Assembly: GCF_018688155.1 (NCBI RefSeq)
Contig: NZ_CP061312.1
Span: 1,364,001 to 1,428,000, forward strand
Length of the DNA: 64,000 nt
Source of the DNA: Polynucleobacter sp. AP-Sving-400A-A2
GTDB taxonomy: Bacteria; Pseudomonadota; Gammaproteobacteria; Burkholderiales; Burkholderiaceae
Direction of reading: 5' to 3'
The notes beneath the pieces are model-generated. The model saw only the letters and a program-made list of their open reading frames with translations, was not told where the DNA came from and did no database searches. Each line of letters starts with the position of its first letter. Within the stretch, counting starts at the first letter, position 1. The position numbers and the translations under genes are program-made. This document shows positions 1-11,001 of this stretch, piece by piece.

Positions 1-214
1 CCGGTATGGGGTCAGCAAAACCGGCCCCAAAAGTTGGTTCACGCGCACTTCGCTCAGCGGCGTAATACTCAACACTCGCATTTGCTTTACGCAGTGCGCG
101 AGCATATTTAATATTCAGAATAGCCACTAAAATCAGAATCAGTAGGCCGATAACAGCTAAAGCAAATTGCAAGTCAGACAAACCTAGCATTGTCATGAAT
201 TGCTCTAGAGCCAC
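1..214 (-). CDS. zipA: ZipA-like cell division protein, N-terminal part (runs off the left edge)
   Basis: Only the first 71 codons lie in the window. The reading frame begins with GTG at 214, directly after the smc stop codon (215-217), so the two genes are almost certainly co-transcribed. The product has a short periplasmic start, one strongly hydrophobic segment at about residues 14-35, then a basic stretch (KYARALRKA), as expected for ZipA, the single-pass inner-membrane protein that tethers FtsZ. The smc-zipA order is common in betaproteobacteria. The C-terminal FtsZ-binding domain is outside the window, so the assignment rests on topology and gene order. ATG codons at 196 and 190 are alternative starts. 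Confidence 0.7.
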   Translation of the reverse strand, partial: MALEQFMTMLGLSDLQFALAVIGLLILILVAILNIKYARALRKANASVEYYAAERSAREPTFGAGFADPIP

Positions 215-3200
215 TTAAGCTGCCTCCACCATCGATACTGCAGAAGAAATATCCACTGCCACAATGCGAGACACACCCTGCTCTTGCATGGTGACACCAA
301 TCAACTGATGAGCGATTTCCATAGTGATCTTATTATGAGAAATAAATACAAACTGCGTCTTATTAGACATTTTGGCAACCATCTGCGCATAACGCAAGGT
401 GTTCGCATCATCTAATGGCGCATCAACCTCATCGAGTAAGCAGAACGGCGCAGGATTGAGTAGGAAGAGAGAAAAGACTAGGGCAATTGCGGTTAGGGCT
501 TTTTCGCCGCCGGATAACAAATAGATGGAGCTAAGCTTCTTGCCAGGAGGCTGAGCCATGACCTGAACACCAGCATCCAAGATCTCCTCACCAGTCATGA
601 CTAACTCCGCATGACCACCACCAAACAGCTCGGGGAATAACTTACCGAAATGGATATTGACCTGATCAAAGGTGCCCTGCAATAGATCACGGGTTTCCGC
701 ATCAATTTTAGCAATCGCGTCAGTCAGAGTTTGCATTGCTTCATTTAAGTCAGCAGATTGGGCATCCAAGAACTGCTTACGCTCACGTGAACTAGAGAGC
801 TCATCCAAGGCAGCCATATTGACTGGGCCTAAAGATTGAATCTCAGAATTGAGGCGATTGACTTCGGTTTGCAATGCCCCAACCTTCAAATCCGGGCTAA
901 AGCTGGCTTCTAATGAAGTTAAGTCTGCTTCAGCGTCTGATAGCAAGGTCGCAAACTGCTCAAAGTTCAGACGGGCAGCCTGTTCTCGCAACTGTAAGTC
1001 AACTACTTTGTCACGCATAGGTTGAAGACTGCGTTCAATCTGCAAGCGCACTTCATCTGCTTCACGTAATTGATGCAACAGTGCATCTTGTTCTGTACGG
1101 GCATTTGCCAATGCGGCTTCGCGAGCACTGCGAGCCAGCAAGAGTCCCTGCAATTTATCTTGAGCCTCTTCATCACTCAGAGTTTCAAGCTCTTGCTCAG
1201 AGGTAGCTTGCTTATCCTGAATCTCCATGATCTGTACACGCGCAGTACTTTGATCACGCTGTAAGTCAGCAATCCGCTGCTGTAAAGAACGGGTTGTAAA
1301 TGCTGCTTCTTGAGCTGACATCTCGGATGAACGCAAAGATTCGCGAAGACGATCGCGCTCTTGAGTGGCTAACTCCAACTTTTCTTGCGCGATGGCGAGA
1401 TTTTCTTGCAAGCCTTGCTTAGATTCTTCTGACTGAGCGAGCTCCTCAGAGGATTGCGCTTGAGTTTGGGTCAATTGCTCCATTTGCTGACGCAACTCAC
1501 TTAACTCACCCTGGATTTGTTCAGCGCGTTGGCTATACTTTTCTTCAGCCTGAGTTAACTGCATTCTTTCTACTTCAAAGCCGTGTACTTCTTGTACGGC
1601 ATGCTCTGCGGCAATGCGGGTTTGTTCAGCAGCTTGATGGGCAGCTTGGTAATTGGCAACACATTGATCCAGCTCACCTTGCAACTCACTCTGAATTAAC
1701 TTCTGTGCACGCAATTGCTTCTCGAGACCCTCCATCTCTTGAGCACGTGCCAACATACCGGCCTGCTCGGAGTCCGCTGCATACAACTGCACACCCACAC
1801 GGCTCACTAAGTGACCTTGCTGAGTAACAAAAGCACCGCCAGCAGGTAACTTCTCGCGGCGATGTAATGCATCTTCCAAACTATTAGCAATATAAATATT
1901 ATCTAACCACTCCTGCAATACAGCAGCTACGCGTGGTGCACCCGCGCTTTGAACGCGAGTTAATAATGGTGTGAAATCGGCTGGCACAGTAGTGTGAGCA
2001 GGAGAAATATCTTCTGTGAGCAAAATCGCCAAACGACTTGGAGGCGCATCATTCGCTAAGGCTAAAGTTTCTTGAACACTCTTAGCGGTAACCGCAGCTA
2101 AGCGCTCGCGCAAGACGGACTCCAAGGCAGCTTCCCAACCACTCTCCACCTTGAGCTCTTGCCACAAACGCTTGCTCTCTTTTAAGCCTTTGCTCTCGAG
2201 CCATGGACCAATCTTGCCTTGAGCTTGAACGCTCGCTTGTAAAGCAGTCAGTGCAGTGAGTTTAGCTTCGGTTTGTGCCAACTCTTGGTTAGCAGATTGA
2301 ATCTGTTGTTGTGCGGTATTACGAGCTTCATCAGCTGCAGGAACGCGTTGTTGCGCCTCGCTTGCTTTTTGTCTCGCTTCGTCTACCTTGCGTTGCGCCA
2401 TCGCATGACGATCAATAGCCATTTGCAATGCTTCGGCATCAGGTCTACGCATACCTGCAAGCTCAGCTTCAAGACGGGTATCGCGCCCCTTGAGTTCTTC
2501 TACTTGTGAAGTGATAGCTTTCACACGCTCGCCTAAACTGGCTAAGCGCTGGTCAATCGTAGCTAAGTTCTCGCGCGCATCATTGAGCTCGCGCACATGA
2601 ACTTGATAGGCCTCTTCGCAGGCTGGCATTTGCTCTTGCAGGCCAGATAAATCCGTGATTAATGTTTGCTCTTTTTCTGCAGCTAGGCTGAGCTCATGCT
2701 CAGCAGTGCGCTGTGCTTGCGCTGCATCGGTTTCTTGAACGGTCCAACGTTGCAGTTGAGCTAGTAAATCTTGAGATTGTTGTTGTAGACGCTGGCGCGC
2801 TTCTTGCACATAACGAATTTGTGACTCTACCTGACTGACATCAGCATTGGTTTGATACAGATCACCTTGAGCTTGAGAGACTTTATCTTGTAGGGCGTAC
2901 TGCTCGGTACGCATTGTCTCGAGCTCGGTCTCCACGTGGCGCATTTTGGCAGTCTGCTCTTCCAAGCTGACTTGCGTGTCACGAATACCGTTGGCGTGAC
3001 GCTCTTGCTCCTTGCCAGCTTCGGTCTGACGTACAAACCAGAGTAACTGCTGTTGCGATTTCATTGAAGCAGATAATTCAGCATGGCGCTCAGCAACAGT
3101 GGCCTGCTTCTCTAAACGAGTCACTTGCTGATCGAGCTCACGCAGAATATCTTCTACGCGTACTAGGTTTTCTTTTGTATCTTCAAGGCGGGATGCAGTT

Positions 3201-3736
3201 TCTTTACGGCGCTCTTTGTATTTAGAAACACCAGCCGCTTCCTCTAAAAACACACGCAACTCTTCCGGCTTTGCTTCTAAGATGCGGTTGATGGTGCCCT
3301 GTCCAATAATGGCGTAACCTCTGGGGCCCATACCGGTACCCAAGAAAATATCTTGAATGTCTTTACGGCGCACAACTTGATTATTAACGTAATAACTAGA
3401 ATTACCATCACGTGTCAAAACGCGTTTGATGCCCAATTCTGTAAAAGCACTCCACTGACCTTGAGCGCGTCCTTCTGAATTATCAAAAATGAGTTCCACG
3501 CTGGCACGACCCGAAGGTTTGCGCAAACCAGAGCCATTAAAGATCACGTCTTGCATCGATTCGCCACGCAATTCACTAGCGCGAGACTCACCCAAAACCC
3601 AGCGTACGGCGTCAATAATGTTCGACTTCCCGCAACCGTTAGGACCCACAACACCAATCAATTGACCTGGCATTTCAAAATGGGTTGGATCGACGAAGGA
3701 CTTAAAGCCGGAAAGTTTGATGGATTTCAGTTGCAC
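215..3736 (-). CDS. smc: Chromosome segregation protein SMC
   Basis: Full-length SMC ATPase (1173 aa), which with ScpA/ScpB compacts and segregates the chromosome. The N-terminal head carries Walker A GPNGCGKSN near residue 32. Two long coiled coils rich in Q, E, A and R flank a hinge at about residues 500-660. The C-terminal head has the signature LSGGEKALTA and Walker B CLLDEVDAPLDDAN. Length and domain order are normal for the family. It is the first gene of a leftward unit with zipA and diverges from dapD. Several long antisense frames over it are shadows. Confidence 0.97.
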   Translation of the reverse strand: MQLKSIKLSGFKSFVDPTHFEMPGQLIGVVGPNGCGKSNIIDAVRWVLGESRASELRGESMQDVIFNGSGLRKPSGRASVELIFDNSEGRAQGQWSAFTELGIKRVLTRDGNSSYYVNNQVVRRKDIQDIFLGTGMGPRGYAIIGQGTINRILEAKPEELRVFLEEAAGVSKYKERRKETASRLEDTKENLVRVEDILRELDQQVTRLEKQATVAERHAELSASMKSQQQLLWFVRQTEAGKEQERHANGIRDTQVSLEEQTAKMRHVETELETMRTEQYALQDKVSQAQGDLYQTNADVSQVESQIRYVQEARQRLQQQSQDLLAQLQRWTVQETDAAQAQRTAEHELSLAAEKEQTLITDLSGLQEQMPACEEAYQVHVRELNDARENLATIDQRLASLGERVKAITSQVEELKGRDTRLEAELAGMRRPDAEALQMAIDRHAMAQRKVDEARQKASEAQQRVPAADEARNTAQQQIQSANQELAQTEAKLTALTALQASVQAQGKIGPWLESKGLKESKRLWQELKVESGWEAALESVLRERLAAVTAKSVQETLALANDAPPSRLAILLTEDISPAHTTVPADFTPLLTRVQSAGAPRVAAVLQEWLDNIYIANSLEDALHRREKLPAGGAFVTQQGHLVSRVGVQLYAADSEQAGMLARAQEMEGLEKQLRAQKLIQSELQGELDQCVANYQAAHQAAEQTRIAAEHAVQEVHGFEVERMQLTQAEEKYSQRAEQIQGELSELRQQMEQLTQTQAQSSEELAQSEESKQGLQENLAIAQEKLELATQERDRLRESLRSSEMSAQEAAFTTRSLQQRIADLQRDQSTARVQIMEIQDKQATSEQELETLSDEEAQDKLQGLLLARSAREAALANARTEQDALLHQLREADEVRLQIERSLQPMRDKVVDLQLREQAARLNFEQFATLLSDAEADLTSLEASFSPDLKVGALQTEVNRLNSEIQSLGPVNMAALDELSSSRERKQFLDAQSADLNEAMQTLTDAIAKIDAETRDLLQGTFDQVNIHFGKLFPELFGGGHAELVMTGEEILDAGVQVMAQPPGKKLSSIYLLSGGEKALTAIALVFSLFLLNPAPFCLLDEVDAPLDDANTLRYAQMVAKMSNKTQFVFISHNKITMEIAHQLIGVTMQEQGVSRIVAVDISSAVSMVEAA

Positions 3737-3847
3737 GGCGTACTTTGCAGGGAAAAAAGGGGTTCAAATAAGGGGGTAAAAATTATTACTAAAGTGGGAA
3801 GATGATAGCAAGCTTAAGGCTCCCCACACGGGTTTTTGCCCCACCGA

Positions 3848-3853
3848 TATAAT
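3848..3853 (+). promoter_or_regulatory. Probable -10 box upstream of dapD
   Basis: A perfect TATAAT lies 58 bp before the dapD start in the divergent smc/dapD spacer (3737-3910). No good -35 sits 16-18 bp upstream, so the promoter may be weak or activator-dependent. Position and consensus are the only evidence. Confidence 0.45.
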
Positions 3854-3910
3854 GATCAATCTATATCCAGGGACAAAACCCCTTAACAATCTGATAGTTA
3901 ACTGAAAAGC

Positions 3911-4738
3911 ATGAGCAAATCACCACAAAGCATCATCGATCAAGCCTGGGAAAACCGCGCAAACCTGTCTCCAGAGGCCGTTTCTGGGGAAATCCGCAAC
4001 GCTGTGAACGCCGTACTCGAGGGCCTAAATACAGGCAGTATTCGCGTGGCCGAGCGCCGTAGCGTTGGCAAATGGGAAGTAAACCAGTGGGTCAAAAAGG
4101 CAGTTTTGCTGTCTTTCCGCTTGGAAGACAACAAACCGATGGGCGCTGGTGGCTATACCCAGTTCTACGATAAGGTACCGAGCAAGTTTGAAAACTACAC
4201 CGCAGAGGACTTCGCCAATGGCGGTTTCCGTGTGGTTCCACCTGCAATGGCTCGTCGCGGCTCATTTATCGGTAAGAATGCCGTTTTAATGCCTTCCTAT
4301 GTCAATATCGGCGCTTATGTCGGTGAAGGCACCATGGTCGATACCTGGGCAACCGTAGGTTCATGTGCCCAAATCGGTAAAAACGTGCATCTTTCTGGTG
4401 GCGTTGGCATTGGTGGTGTTTTGGAGCCAATCCAAGCCGGTCCAGTGATTATTGAAGATAACTGCTTTATTGGCGCCCGCTCTGAGGTGGTTGAAGGCGT
4501 GGTCATTGAAGAAAATGCTGTTCTCTCCATGGGTGTTTACATTGGTCAAAGTACCAAGATCTACGACCGCGAAACCGGTGAAATCCATTACGGTCGTGTA
4601 CCAGCAGGTTCTGTTGTAGTTCCAGGCTCCCTTCCTTCTGCTTGCGGTAAATACAGCCTGTACGCTGCAATCATCGTGAAAAAGGTGGATGCCCAAACTA
4701 GAGCTAAGACTGCGATTAACGAACTCTTACGTGATTAA
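3911..4738 (+). CDS. dapD: 2,3,4,5-tetrahydropyridine-2,6-dicarboxylate N-succinyltransferase
   Basis: Catalyses succinylation of tetrahydrodipicolinate in the succinylase branch of lysine and meso-diaminopimelate synthesis. The protein (275 aa, the usual length) has a helical N-terminal domain and a left-handed beta-helix made of hexapeptide repeats from about residue 110 to 225 (for example [18 protein letters not shown] and [15 protein letters not shown]). The next gene of the pathway, dapE, starts 17 bp downstream on the same strand, which supports both calls. Confidence 0.97.
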   Translation: MSKSPQSIIDQAWENRANLSPEAVSGEIRNAVNAVLEGLNTGSIRVAERRSVGKWEVNQWVKKAVLLSFRLEDNKPMGAGGYTQFYDKVPSKFENYTAEDFANGGFRVVPPAMARRGSFIGKNAVLMPSYVNIGAYVGEGTMVDTWATVGSCAQIGKNVHLSGGVGIGGVLEPIQAGPVIIEDNCFIGARSEVVEGVVIEENAVLSMGVYIGQSTKIYDRETGEIHYGRVPAGSVVVPGSLPSACGKYSLYAAIIVKKVDAQTRAKTAINELLRD

Positions 4739-4755
4739 GTTTTAAAGCTAATTAC

Positions 4756-5907
4756 ATGAGCGCTACCCTAGAGTTAACACAAGCCCTTATCTCCTGCCGT
4801 TCGGTAACCCCGGCGGATGGAGGTTGCCAGGAACTCATTGCCAAGCGCCTTCAAGCCATTGGTTTTCATACTGAGAGCGTTGTGAGTGGGCCTGAGAACT
4901 TTCAGGTTACGAATTTGTGGGCAATCAAAAAGGGTGCATCTGGAGATCAGGGCAAGGTTCTAGTGTTTGCCGGTCATACTGATGTTGTGCCTACTGGCCC
5001 GCTGGAAAAATGGACCAATGATCCATTTACTCCAACCATTAGAGATGGGGTGCTTTACGGTCGTGGCGCTGCGGATATGAAAACCTCTCTTGCAGGATTT
5101 GTGATCGCTACTGAAGAGTTTGTCATCACCCACCCAGATCACAAGGGCACGATTGCCTTTTTGATTACTAGTGACGAAGAAGGTCCTGGGAACGATGGTA
5201 CTGTCATCATGTGCGAGCGCTTGCAAAAACAAGGTCAGCGTTTAGATTACTGCGTGATTGGTGAACCAACTTCAGTTGATCAACTCGGTGACATGATTAA
5301 GAACGGTCGTCGCGGCTCCCTCTCAGGCAAGCTTAGGGTGAAAGGTATTCAGGCGCATATCGCATACCCTCACCTTGGTAAAAACCCGATTCACCTCTCA
5401 GCGCCTGCGATTCAGGCGCTTGTTGAGACTGAGTGGGATAAGGGTAATCAATATTTCCAGCCCACAAGCTTTCAGATTTCGAACATACATGCAGGCACTG
5501 GCGCGAATAACGTCATTCCTGGTGAGCTGGCGATTGATTTCAACTTCCGCTTCTCCACTGAGAGCAAGCCAGAAGAGTTGCGCAGTCGCCTAGAGGGCAT
5601 TCTCAGTGGCGCAGGTCTTGATTTTGAAATTGATTGGGTCTTAGGTGGTAGTCCATTCATTACCGGTGATGGTGCTCTTGCTGACGCCCTTCGTAAAGCT
5701 ATTAAAGCTGAAACCAAAATTGATACAGAACTCTCCACCACTGGCGGCACTAGTGATGGTCGATTCATTGCAAAGATCTGCAAAGAAGTGGTTGAGTTTG
5801 GCCCGCTCAATGCGACTAGCCACAAGATTGATGAGTGCGTGATTGTGGACGATGTGGTGCCACTCAAAAATATTTATCGCAAGACACTCGAGCAACTTGT
5901 TGCTTAA
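4756..5907 (+). CDS. dapE: Succinyl-diaminopimelate desuccinylase
   Basis: Zinc-dependent M20 peptidase-family enzyme that hydrolyses N-succinyl-LL-diaminopimelate. Visible metal-site motifs are [11 protein letters not shown] (His ligand), [10 protein letters not shown] (bridging Asp) and TSDEEGPG (catalytic Glu plus Glu ligand), with a late His in [10 protein letters not shown]. The dimerisation domain lies around residues 180-290. Length of 383 aa is normal. It follows dapD closely and precedes prmB by about 40 bp, so a three-gene transcription unit is likely. Confidence 0.97.
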   Translation: MSATLELTQALISCRSVTPADGGCQELIAKRLQAIGFHTESVVSGPENFQVTNLWAIKKGASGDQGKVLVFAGHTDVVPTGPLEKWTNDPFTPTIRDGVLYGRGAADMKTSLAGFVIATEEFVITHPDHKGTIAFLITSDEEGPGNDGTVIMCERLQKQGQRLDYCVIGEPTSVDQLGDMIKNGRRGSLSGKLRVKGIQAHIAYPHLGKNPIHLSAPAIQALVETEWDKGNQYFQPTSFQISNIHAGTGANNVIPGELAIDFNFRFSTESKPEELRSRLEGILSGAGLDFEIDWVLGGSPFITGDGALADALRKAIKAETKIDTELSTTGGTSDGRFIAKICKEVVEFGPLNATSHKIDECVIVDDVVPLKNIYRKTLEQLVA

Positions 5908-5947
5908 GCCTGTTTCGTCAATTACTTTTCAAATAAAAAAACTCTTC

Positions 5948-6844
5948 ATGGACCCTGCGCCCCAGCAATCTCTGACGCTTGATCAATGCATTGATCAGAT
6001 TGCACAAGAACTAGAAACAGCAGATTTACATTATGGTCATGGTGCTATTGATGCGCAAAGTGAAGCCCTCTGGATTGCCAGTAAACAGCTTGACTTAAGC
6101 CCTACAGATGCACTAGATCACTTAGAGCAAGTGATGAGTGCCGAGCAAATTGCGCAGGCGCTTGAGGTGACACAAACTCGCATCTCCACACGCAAGCCAC
6201 TGGCTTATATCCTGGGTGAAGCCTGGTTAATGGGTGTACCTTTTTTCTCTAGCGAGCAGAGTATTGTTCCTCGCTCCTGGATAGCTGAGCTCATCGTAGA
6301 TGGTTCCCTGGAGCCTTGGTTACCGGCTGACGGCAAAGCACTCGATCTTTGTACTGGTAATGGCTCTTTAGCAATTTTGTTAGCTTTAACTTGTCCCGAC
6401 ATTCGTGTAAGTGCTTGTGACATCAGCATGCCTGCATTAGCAATAGCATCTCGCAATCTCGATCGTCATGGCCTTACTTCTCAAGTAGAGCTTTTTGAGG
6501 GTGATCTCTGGGATGCGCTGCCAGAACCCCATGAAGATAATCTCTTTGATCTCATCATTTGCAATCCGCCTTACGTCAATACCAACTCGATGAACGCCCT
6601 GCCCGCTGAGTACCATGCAGAACCTGCTCTTGCATTAGCCGGTGGCGATGATGGCATGGATCTGATTCGGAAGATTGTTGCTGGCGCACCAGACTATCTA
6701 TCTGAGCGTGGCGCCATTCTGATTGAGATTGGCAATGAGTATGAATACTTTAAAAAAGCTTTCCCTCAAATTCCTGTCATCTGGATGGAAGTGTCTGCAG
6801 GAAATGAGCAGGTACTACTGATTCAAGCGGAAGATTTGCGCTAA
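5948..6844 (+). CDS. prmB: 50S ribosomal protein L3 glutamine methyltransferase
   Basis: SAM-dependent methyltransferase that modifies the glutamine side chain of ribosomal protein L3. The class I methyltransferase fold shows ALDLCTGNGSLAI (SAM loop) and the N5-glutamine methyltransferase signature NPPYVN. The ATG at 5948 (MDPAPQQ) is preferred: an in-frame ATG at 5843 lies inside dapE and would add 35 residues unlike the family. The resulting 298 aa matches PrmB. PrmC (HemK) is the main alternative, but the N-terminal region fits PrmB better. Confidence 0.9.
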   Translation: MDPAPQQSLTLDQCIDQIAQELETADLHYGHGAIDAQSEALWIASKQLDLSPTDALDHLEQVMSAEQIAQALEVTQTRISTRKPLAYILGEAWLMGVPFFSSEQSIVPRSWIAELIVDGSLEPWLPADGKALDLCTGNGSLAILLALTCPDIRVSACDISMPALAIASRNLDRHGLTSQVELFEGDLWDALPEPHEDNLFDLIICNPPYVNTNSMNALPAEYHAEPALALAGGDDGMDLIRKIVAGAPDYLSERGAILIEIGNEYEYFKKAFPQIPVIWMEVSAGNEQVLLIQAEDLR

Positions 6845-6856
6845 ATTATTAGCGCC

Positions 6857-8221
6857 TTAACTGAGCTCTGCTGCTGCAGAGATGGCCTGATCAATACGTT
6901 CTACTGGTATCACTCTTAACCCTGGGATCTTGGTCCTAGGCATATTGGCCTTCGGAATAATGGCTACAGTAAAGCCCAGCTTAGCCGCCTCTTTCAGGCG
7001 CTCCTGACCACGTGGGCATGGGCGAATCTCTCCAGCTAAACCAACCTCACCAAATACGATCAACTCTTTAGGCAAGGCCTTATTGCGAATAGAAGACTGA
7101 ATTGCTAGTAATACCGCTAAGTCAGCAGCCGGCTCTGAGATCTTTACACCACCTACTGCATTTAAGAAGACGTCTTGATCAAAGCAGGCAACACCAGCAT
7201 GACGATGTAGTACCGCTAAGAGCATCGCTAAACGCGCTTGCTCTAAACCAACTGCCAGGCGACGTGGATTAGGAATGTGCGCCGTATCTACCAGCGCCTG
7301 AATTTCGACTAAGAGCGGTCGACTACCCTCTTGCGTAACCAATACGCAGGCACCTGGCACCATCTCCGCATGCTGCGATAAGAAAATGGCTGAAGGATTG
7401 GCGACGCCACGCAGACCTTTTTCGGTCATCGCAAATACACCTAACTCGTTGACTGCGCCAAAGCGGTTTTTAATCGAGCGTACTAATCTAAATGAGGAGT
7501 GGGTATCACCCTCGAAATATAAGACGGTATCTACAATATGCTCGAGCACACGAGGGCCAGCTAAATGGCCATCTTTAGTCACGTGCCCCACCATTAACAC
7601 GCAAATGCCGCTAGATTTAGCGGCTCTGGTTAATTGCGCAGCGCACTCTCGCACTTGGGCAACCGAGCCTGGAGCTGAGCTGAGCACCTCTGAATACAAA
7701 GTCTGAATGGAATCGACCACCAAGACCTGTGGCTTCACTGTATCCATAATAGATAAGAGCTTTTCCAACTGAATCTCAGCCAGCACTTCTAATTGAGGTG
7801 CATCGAGTGCAATACGTTTTGCGCGTAATGCAATCTGAGCGGCAGACTCTTCGCCACTGCTGTAGAGCACGTTCATGCCAGCAGCACTCATCTCAGCAAG
7901 GGCTTGGAGTAAGAGGGTAGATTTACCAATCCCAGGATCGCCGCCTAAAAGAACAACGCCACCAGGAACTAATCCGCCACCCAATACGCGGTCAAACTCT
8001 TCTACGCCAGTACTAAAGCGTGGGAGATCTTCAGCCGAAATAGCGGATAGTTTTTGACGGGGAAGTGACTGTGCCAGCCCCTGAAAGCGGGAATTTGAGC
8101 TGGCCTCGGGAACACCCTCTTCCAAGGTATTCCATGCCTGACATGAGGGGCACTGTCCCTGCCATTTAGCAGAGCTGCCACCACACGACTGACAGATATA
8201 GATTGTTTTTATTTTGGCCAA
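6857..8221 (-). CDS. radA: DNA repair protein RadA
   Basis: RadA/Sms is a RecA-like ATPase that drives branch migration in recombination. Visible are an N-terminal zinc finger (CQSCGG...CPSC), Walker A GDPGIGKST, the RadA-specific KNRFG motif (SIKNRFGAVNE) and a C-terminal Lon-like domain. The family normally begins MAKIKTIYICQSCG; here that point is a TTG codon at 8221, just downstream of the previous gene's stop (8226-8228). The in-frame ATG at 8275 would add 18 atypical residues overlapping that gene, so I take TTG. Length is then 454 aa, standard for the family. Confidence 0.93.
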   Translation of the reverse strand: MAKIKTIYICQSCGGSSAKWQGQCPSCQAWNTLEEGVPEASSNSRFQGLAQSLPRQKLSAISAEDLPRFSTGVEEFDRVLGGGLVPGGVVLLGGDPGIGKSTLLLQALAEMSAAGMNVLYSSGEESAAQIALRAKRIALDAPQLEVLAEIQLEKLLSIMDTVKPQVLVVDSIQTLYSEVLSSAPGSVAQVRECAAQLTRAAKSSGICVLMVGHVTKDGHLAGPRVLEHIVDTVLYFEGDTHSSFRLVRSIKNRFGAVNELGVFAMTEKGLRGVANPSAIFLSQHAEMVPGACVLVTQEGSRPLLVEIQALVDTAHIPNPRRLAVGLEQARLAMLLAVLHRHAGVACFDQDVFLNAVGGVKISEPAADLAVLLAIQSSIRNKALPKELIVFGEVGLAGEIRPCPRGQERLKEAAKLGFTVAIIPKANMPRTKIPGLRVIPVERIDQAISAAAELS

Positions 8222-8225
8222 GAGA

Positions 8226-8735
8226 TTAATCGAGCTGAGTGCCCGCTTTGTTTTCTTGAGCACGCTTAGGTGCATCTTTGCGGCGTTGCTCTACATCTGC
8301 TGCACGAGCAGCAGCTGCTTTTTGCTTCTCTTCAAATTCTTTTTGATTGGCTGAGCGCTCAGCTGCTTTTTCAGCAGAAGCACGTTCAGCAATCTTAGTG
8401 GCATCGCGTTGATCTTTAATACTGGCGCGTAACTTGCGCTGCACTTCATGTAACTCAACCTCTTGCACACGAATGGGATCGATTTCTTTACGATATAGCG
8501 CACGTGAATCTTTTAGGCAGTCATTAACCCAATACTTTTGATAACACTCTGAATTGGTTTTATCCCAGCGATACTTAGCCCAATCCCGTTGCAACTCCAG
8601 ATCACGTTCAATCTTATCCAACTGCTCCAACTGCGCTTCTTCAGCAGGAGTTGCCAGCGACAGAGAGTTGAAGGAGCAAGCCAACAGGAAAACCCCGAAT
8701 GAGCATAGGGAGCGCAAAGAAAGCAGCTTTATCAA
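8226..8735 (-). CDS. Putative lipoprotein or exported coiled-coil protein, unknown function
   Basis: A 169 aa protein I do not recognise. The N-terminus is a signal sequence with a possible lipobox (LLAC, Cys 20); an alternative signal peptidase I site is SLA just before TPAEE. The rest is charged, rich in K, E, A and R, with four cysteines ([10 protein letters not shown] among them) and a strongly predicted coiled coil from residue 100 to the end. It lies between kup and radA on the same strand, overlapping kup by 4 bp, so all three may be one transcription unit. Confidence 0.75.
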   Translation of the reverse strand: MIKLLSLRSLCSFGVFLLACSFNSLSLATPAEEAQLEQLDKIERDLELQRDWAKYRWDKTNSECYQKYWVNDCLKDSRALYRKEIDPIRVQEVELHEVQRKLRASIKDQRDATKIAERASAEKAAERSANQKEFEEKQKAAAARAADVEQRRKDAPKRAQENKAGTQLD

Positions 8736-10672
8736 ATCTCTACCTTTGCACCGAGCTCAACCAGACGATTGGTAGGAATCTTAAAGAAGTCCGATGGTTT
8801 GGCTGCGTTTTGCATCATCCAACCAAACAGTTTCTCTCTCCATAAGGCCATCCCAGGGTTTGCCGACGGAACAATAGTGTCACGTGCAACAAAGAATGAG
8901 GTATCCATTAAATTAAATTGAATATTTTTCTGCTCACTGAGCAATGACAATACCTTATTAATGTCAGGCGATTCCTTAAAGCCATACACCGCCCTAACTA
9001 AAAATATATTGCCACCCAAATCGTTAATGCTCAGACGCTCCTGATCATTGACGTAAGGCACATCCCAAGTGCTGAGCTTCACAAAAAAGATGCGCTCATG
9101 CATTACTCGGTTATGTTTTAAGTTATGCAACATCGCGATTGGCACATAATCAATGTGCGCAGTTAAAAAGATGGCTGTTCCCTCAACACGGTGTGGGGGG
9201 TGGGCCAATAAACTAGCCACAAATTCTTTCAAATGGATCGATCCTTCAACTAATTTATCGCGCAAGAGTTTGCGTCCTCGATACCAAGTAATCAAACAAG
9301 TAAAAATGATGAGGCCTAAAAATAAAGGGTACCAACCACCATCTTTAATTTTAATTAAGTTAGCACTCCAAAAAGCAAAATCTAAAGTAAAGAAAATGGC
9401 CGTCAAAGATAGTACTAAGAAGAGATTCATCTTCCACTCACGATACATGACCACGCCCAATAAAATTGCAGTAATCATCATGGTAGATGTCACAGAAATT
9501 CCATAAGCAGCTGCTAAATTAACTGATTCCCTAAATTCAATAATGGTGACAACCACCATAAATAAGAGGGCCCAATTCACTACTGGAATATAAATCTGTC
9601 CTTGCTCAGAATCAGAGGTGTGCATGATGGTCATGCGCGGCATGAAGCCCAGTAAAATTGCTTGACTCACTAAAGAGTACGCACCTGAAATCACCGCTTG
9701 CGATGCAATGACTGTAGCTGCAGTAGCAAGACCAACAACAGGCCATAAAGCCCAATCTGGAACCATTAAATAAAATGGGTTAGAAGCAGCCTCTGGATTC
9801 GATAACAATAGTGCGCCTTGCCCAAGGTAGTTAATTAAAAGGCTAGGCAAAACAACAATGAGCCAAGCATATCGGACAGGGTTTCTTCCAAAGTGCCCCA
9901 TATCCAAGTACAGAGCTTCAACACCAGTAACAACTAAGACAACAGCACCCATCACAATATAGGCTGTGGTTGGGTGATCCATTACAAACTGCACCGCATA
10001 CATTGGATTAATTGCGCCGATGATTTGAGGCGCTGCGCCAATATTAATAACACCTAATACTGCAAGAGTAATAAACCAAGTGAGGGTCACTGGACCAAAT
10101 AGATTGCCAACAGCCGCCGTGCCATATTTTTGAATCATAAATAAGGCTACTAAAATCACTAGTGAAATAGGGATGATGAATTTATGTAAGCCAGGTGCTG
10201 CAATTTCAATACCTTCAACAGCAGATAAAACAGAAATCGCCGGGGTAATGACAGACTCACCAAGAAGCATGCAAGCACCGAGCATGCCCAGGATCATTAA
10301 GAAGAAATAGCCTTTTGATTTGCTATCAAATGATCTGAGCGCTAAGGCCATCAAAGATAAAACACCACCTTCACCTTTGTTATCCGCCCGCATCACAAAT
10401 AAAACGTATTTAAAGGTCACGATCAAGATCAAAGACCAGATCATCATCGCAATCACACCAAATAATGCTTCTGGAGAAAATGGGATGCCGTGCTGCGGAT
10501 CAAAGCACTCTTTGAGGGCATACAAAGGGCTGGTACCAATATCACCAAACACCACACCAATGGCAGCTAACATCATCGTTGCCAAGCCTTTTTTATGACT
10601 ATCGTGATCACCATGCAGATCAACGGGCTTTAATAAATCAGAACTTGAAAACTCAGGATTGCTAATGGACAT
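8732..10672 (-). CDS. kup: Low-affinity potassium transporter Kup
   Basis: Inner-membrane K+/H+ symporter of the KUP/HAK/KT family. The sequence shows the diagnostic start of the first helices, [19 protein letters not shown], then about twelve hydrophobic segments to residue 450 and a C-terminal cytoplasmic domain. Length (646 aa) is normal. It precedes the putative lipoprotein and radA on the minus strand and faces away from the tRNA. Confidence 0.96.
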   Translation of the reverse strand: MSISNPEFSSSDLLKPVDLHGDHDSHKKGLATMMLAAIGVVFGDIGTSPLYALKECFDPQHGIPFSPEALFGVIAMMIWSLILIVTFKYVLFVMRADNKGEGGVLSLMALALRSFDSKSKGYFFLMILGMLGACMLLGESVITPAISVLSAVEGIEIAAPGLHKFIIPISLVILVALFMIQKYGTAAVGNLFGPVTLTWFITLAVLGVINIGAAPQIIGAINPMYAVQFVMDHPTTAYIVMGAVVLVVTGVEALYLDMGHFGRNPVRYAWLIVVLPSLLINYLGQGALLLSNPEAASNPFYLMVPDWALWPVVGLATAATVIASQAVISGAYSLVSQAILLGFMPRMTIMHTSDSEQGQIYIPVVNWALLFMVVVTIIEFRESVNLAAAYGISVTSTMMITAILLGVVMYREWKMNLFLVLSLTAIFFTLDFAFWSANLIKIKDGGWYPLFLGLIIFTCLITWYRGRKLLRDKLVEGSIHLKEFVASLLAHPPHRVEGTAIFLTAHIDYVPIAMLHNLKHNRVMHERIFFVKLSTWDVPYVNDQERLSINDLGGNIFLVRAVYGFKESPDINKVLSLLSEQKNIQFNLMDTSFFVARDTIVPSANPGMALWREKLFGWMMQNAAKPSDFFKIPTNRLVELGAKVEI

Positions 10673-10786
10673 CTCATCACCTTTGAGTAATATTGCGTTG
10701 CGGTATGTTACACCTTATGCAGACTGACTCTCAAGTCATATCTTTGTTTAAAAATCGTTTTTTTAAGCACCAAATTAAGGAATATC

Positions 10787-10816
10787 TCGACAGAGAGGTT
10801 GAAAAAATGGTAGAAT
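10787..10816 (+). promoter_or_regulatory. Promoter of tRNA-fMet
   Basis: A -35 box TCGACA (10787-10792, five of six matches to TTGACA) and a -10 box TAGAAT (10811-10816) are separated by 18 bp. Transcription would start around 10823, a few bases before the mature tRNA end at 10829. Confidence 0.7.
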
Positions 10817-10828
10817 CTGACCTTCAGA

Positions 10829-10905
<77 letters not shown>

Positions 10906-10913
10906 AACAGTAG

Positions 10914-10948
10914 AAGGCTTCTAGGTCAATTGACTCAGAAGCCTTTTT
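10914..10948 (+). terminator. Rho-independent terminator after tRNA-fMet
   Basis: Perfect 9-bp stem AAGGCTTCT / AGAAGCCTT with a 14-nt loop, ending in a T run, starting 9 nt after the tRNA CCA end. Confidence 0.85.
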
Positions 10949-11001
10949 GCTTTCTTGGAATCATGTAGTTGCCATGCAACGGATGCATGGCAACTTTAGA
11001 C

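Noticed and set aside
4361..4696. Antisense ORF of 111 codons in dapD
   Set aside because: Shadow of the hexapeptide-repeat coding sequence; no start signal or homology.
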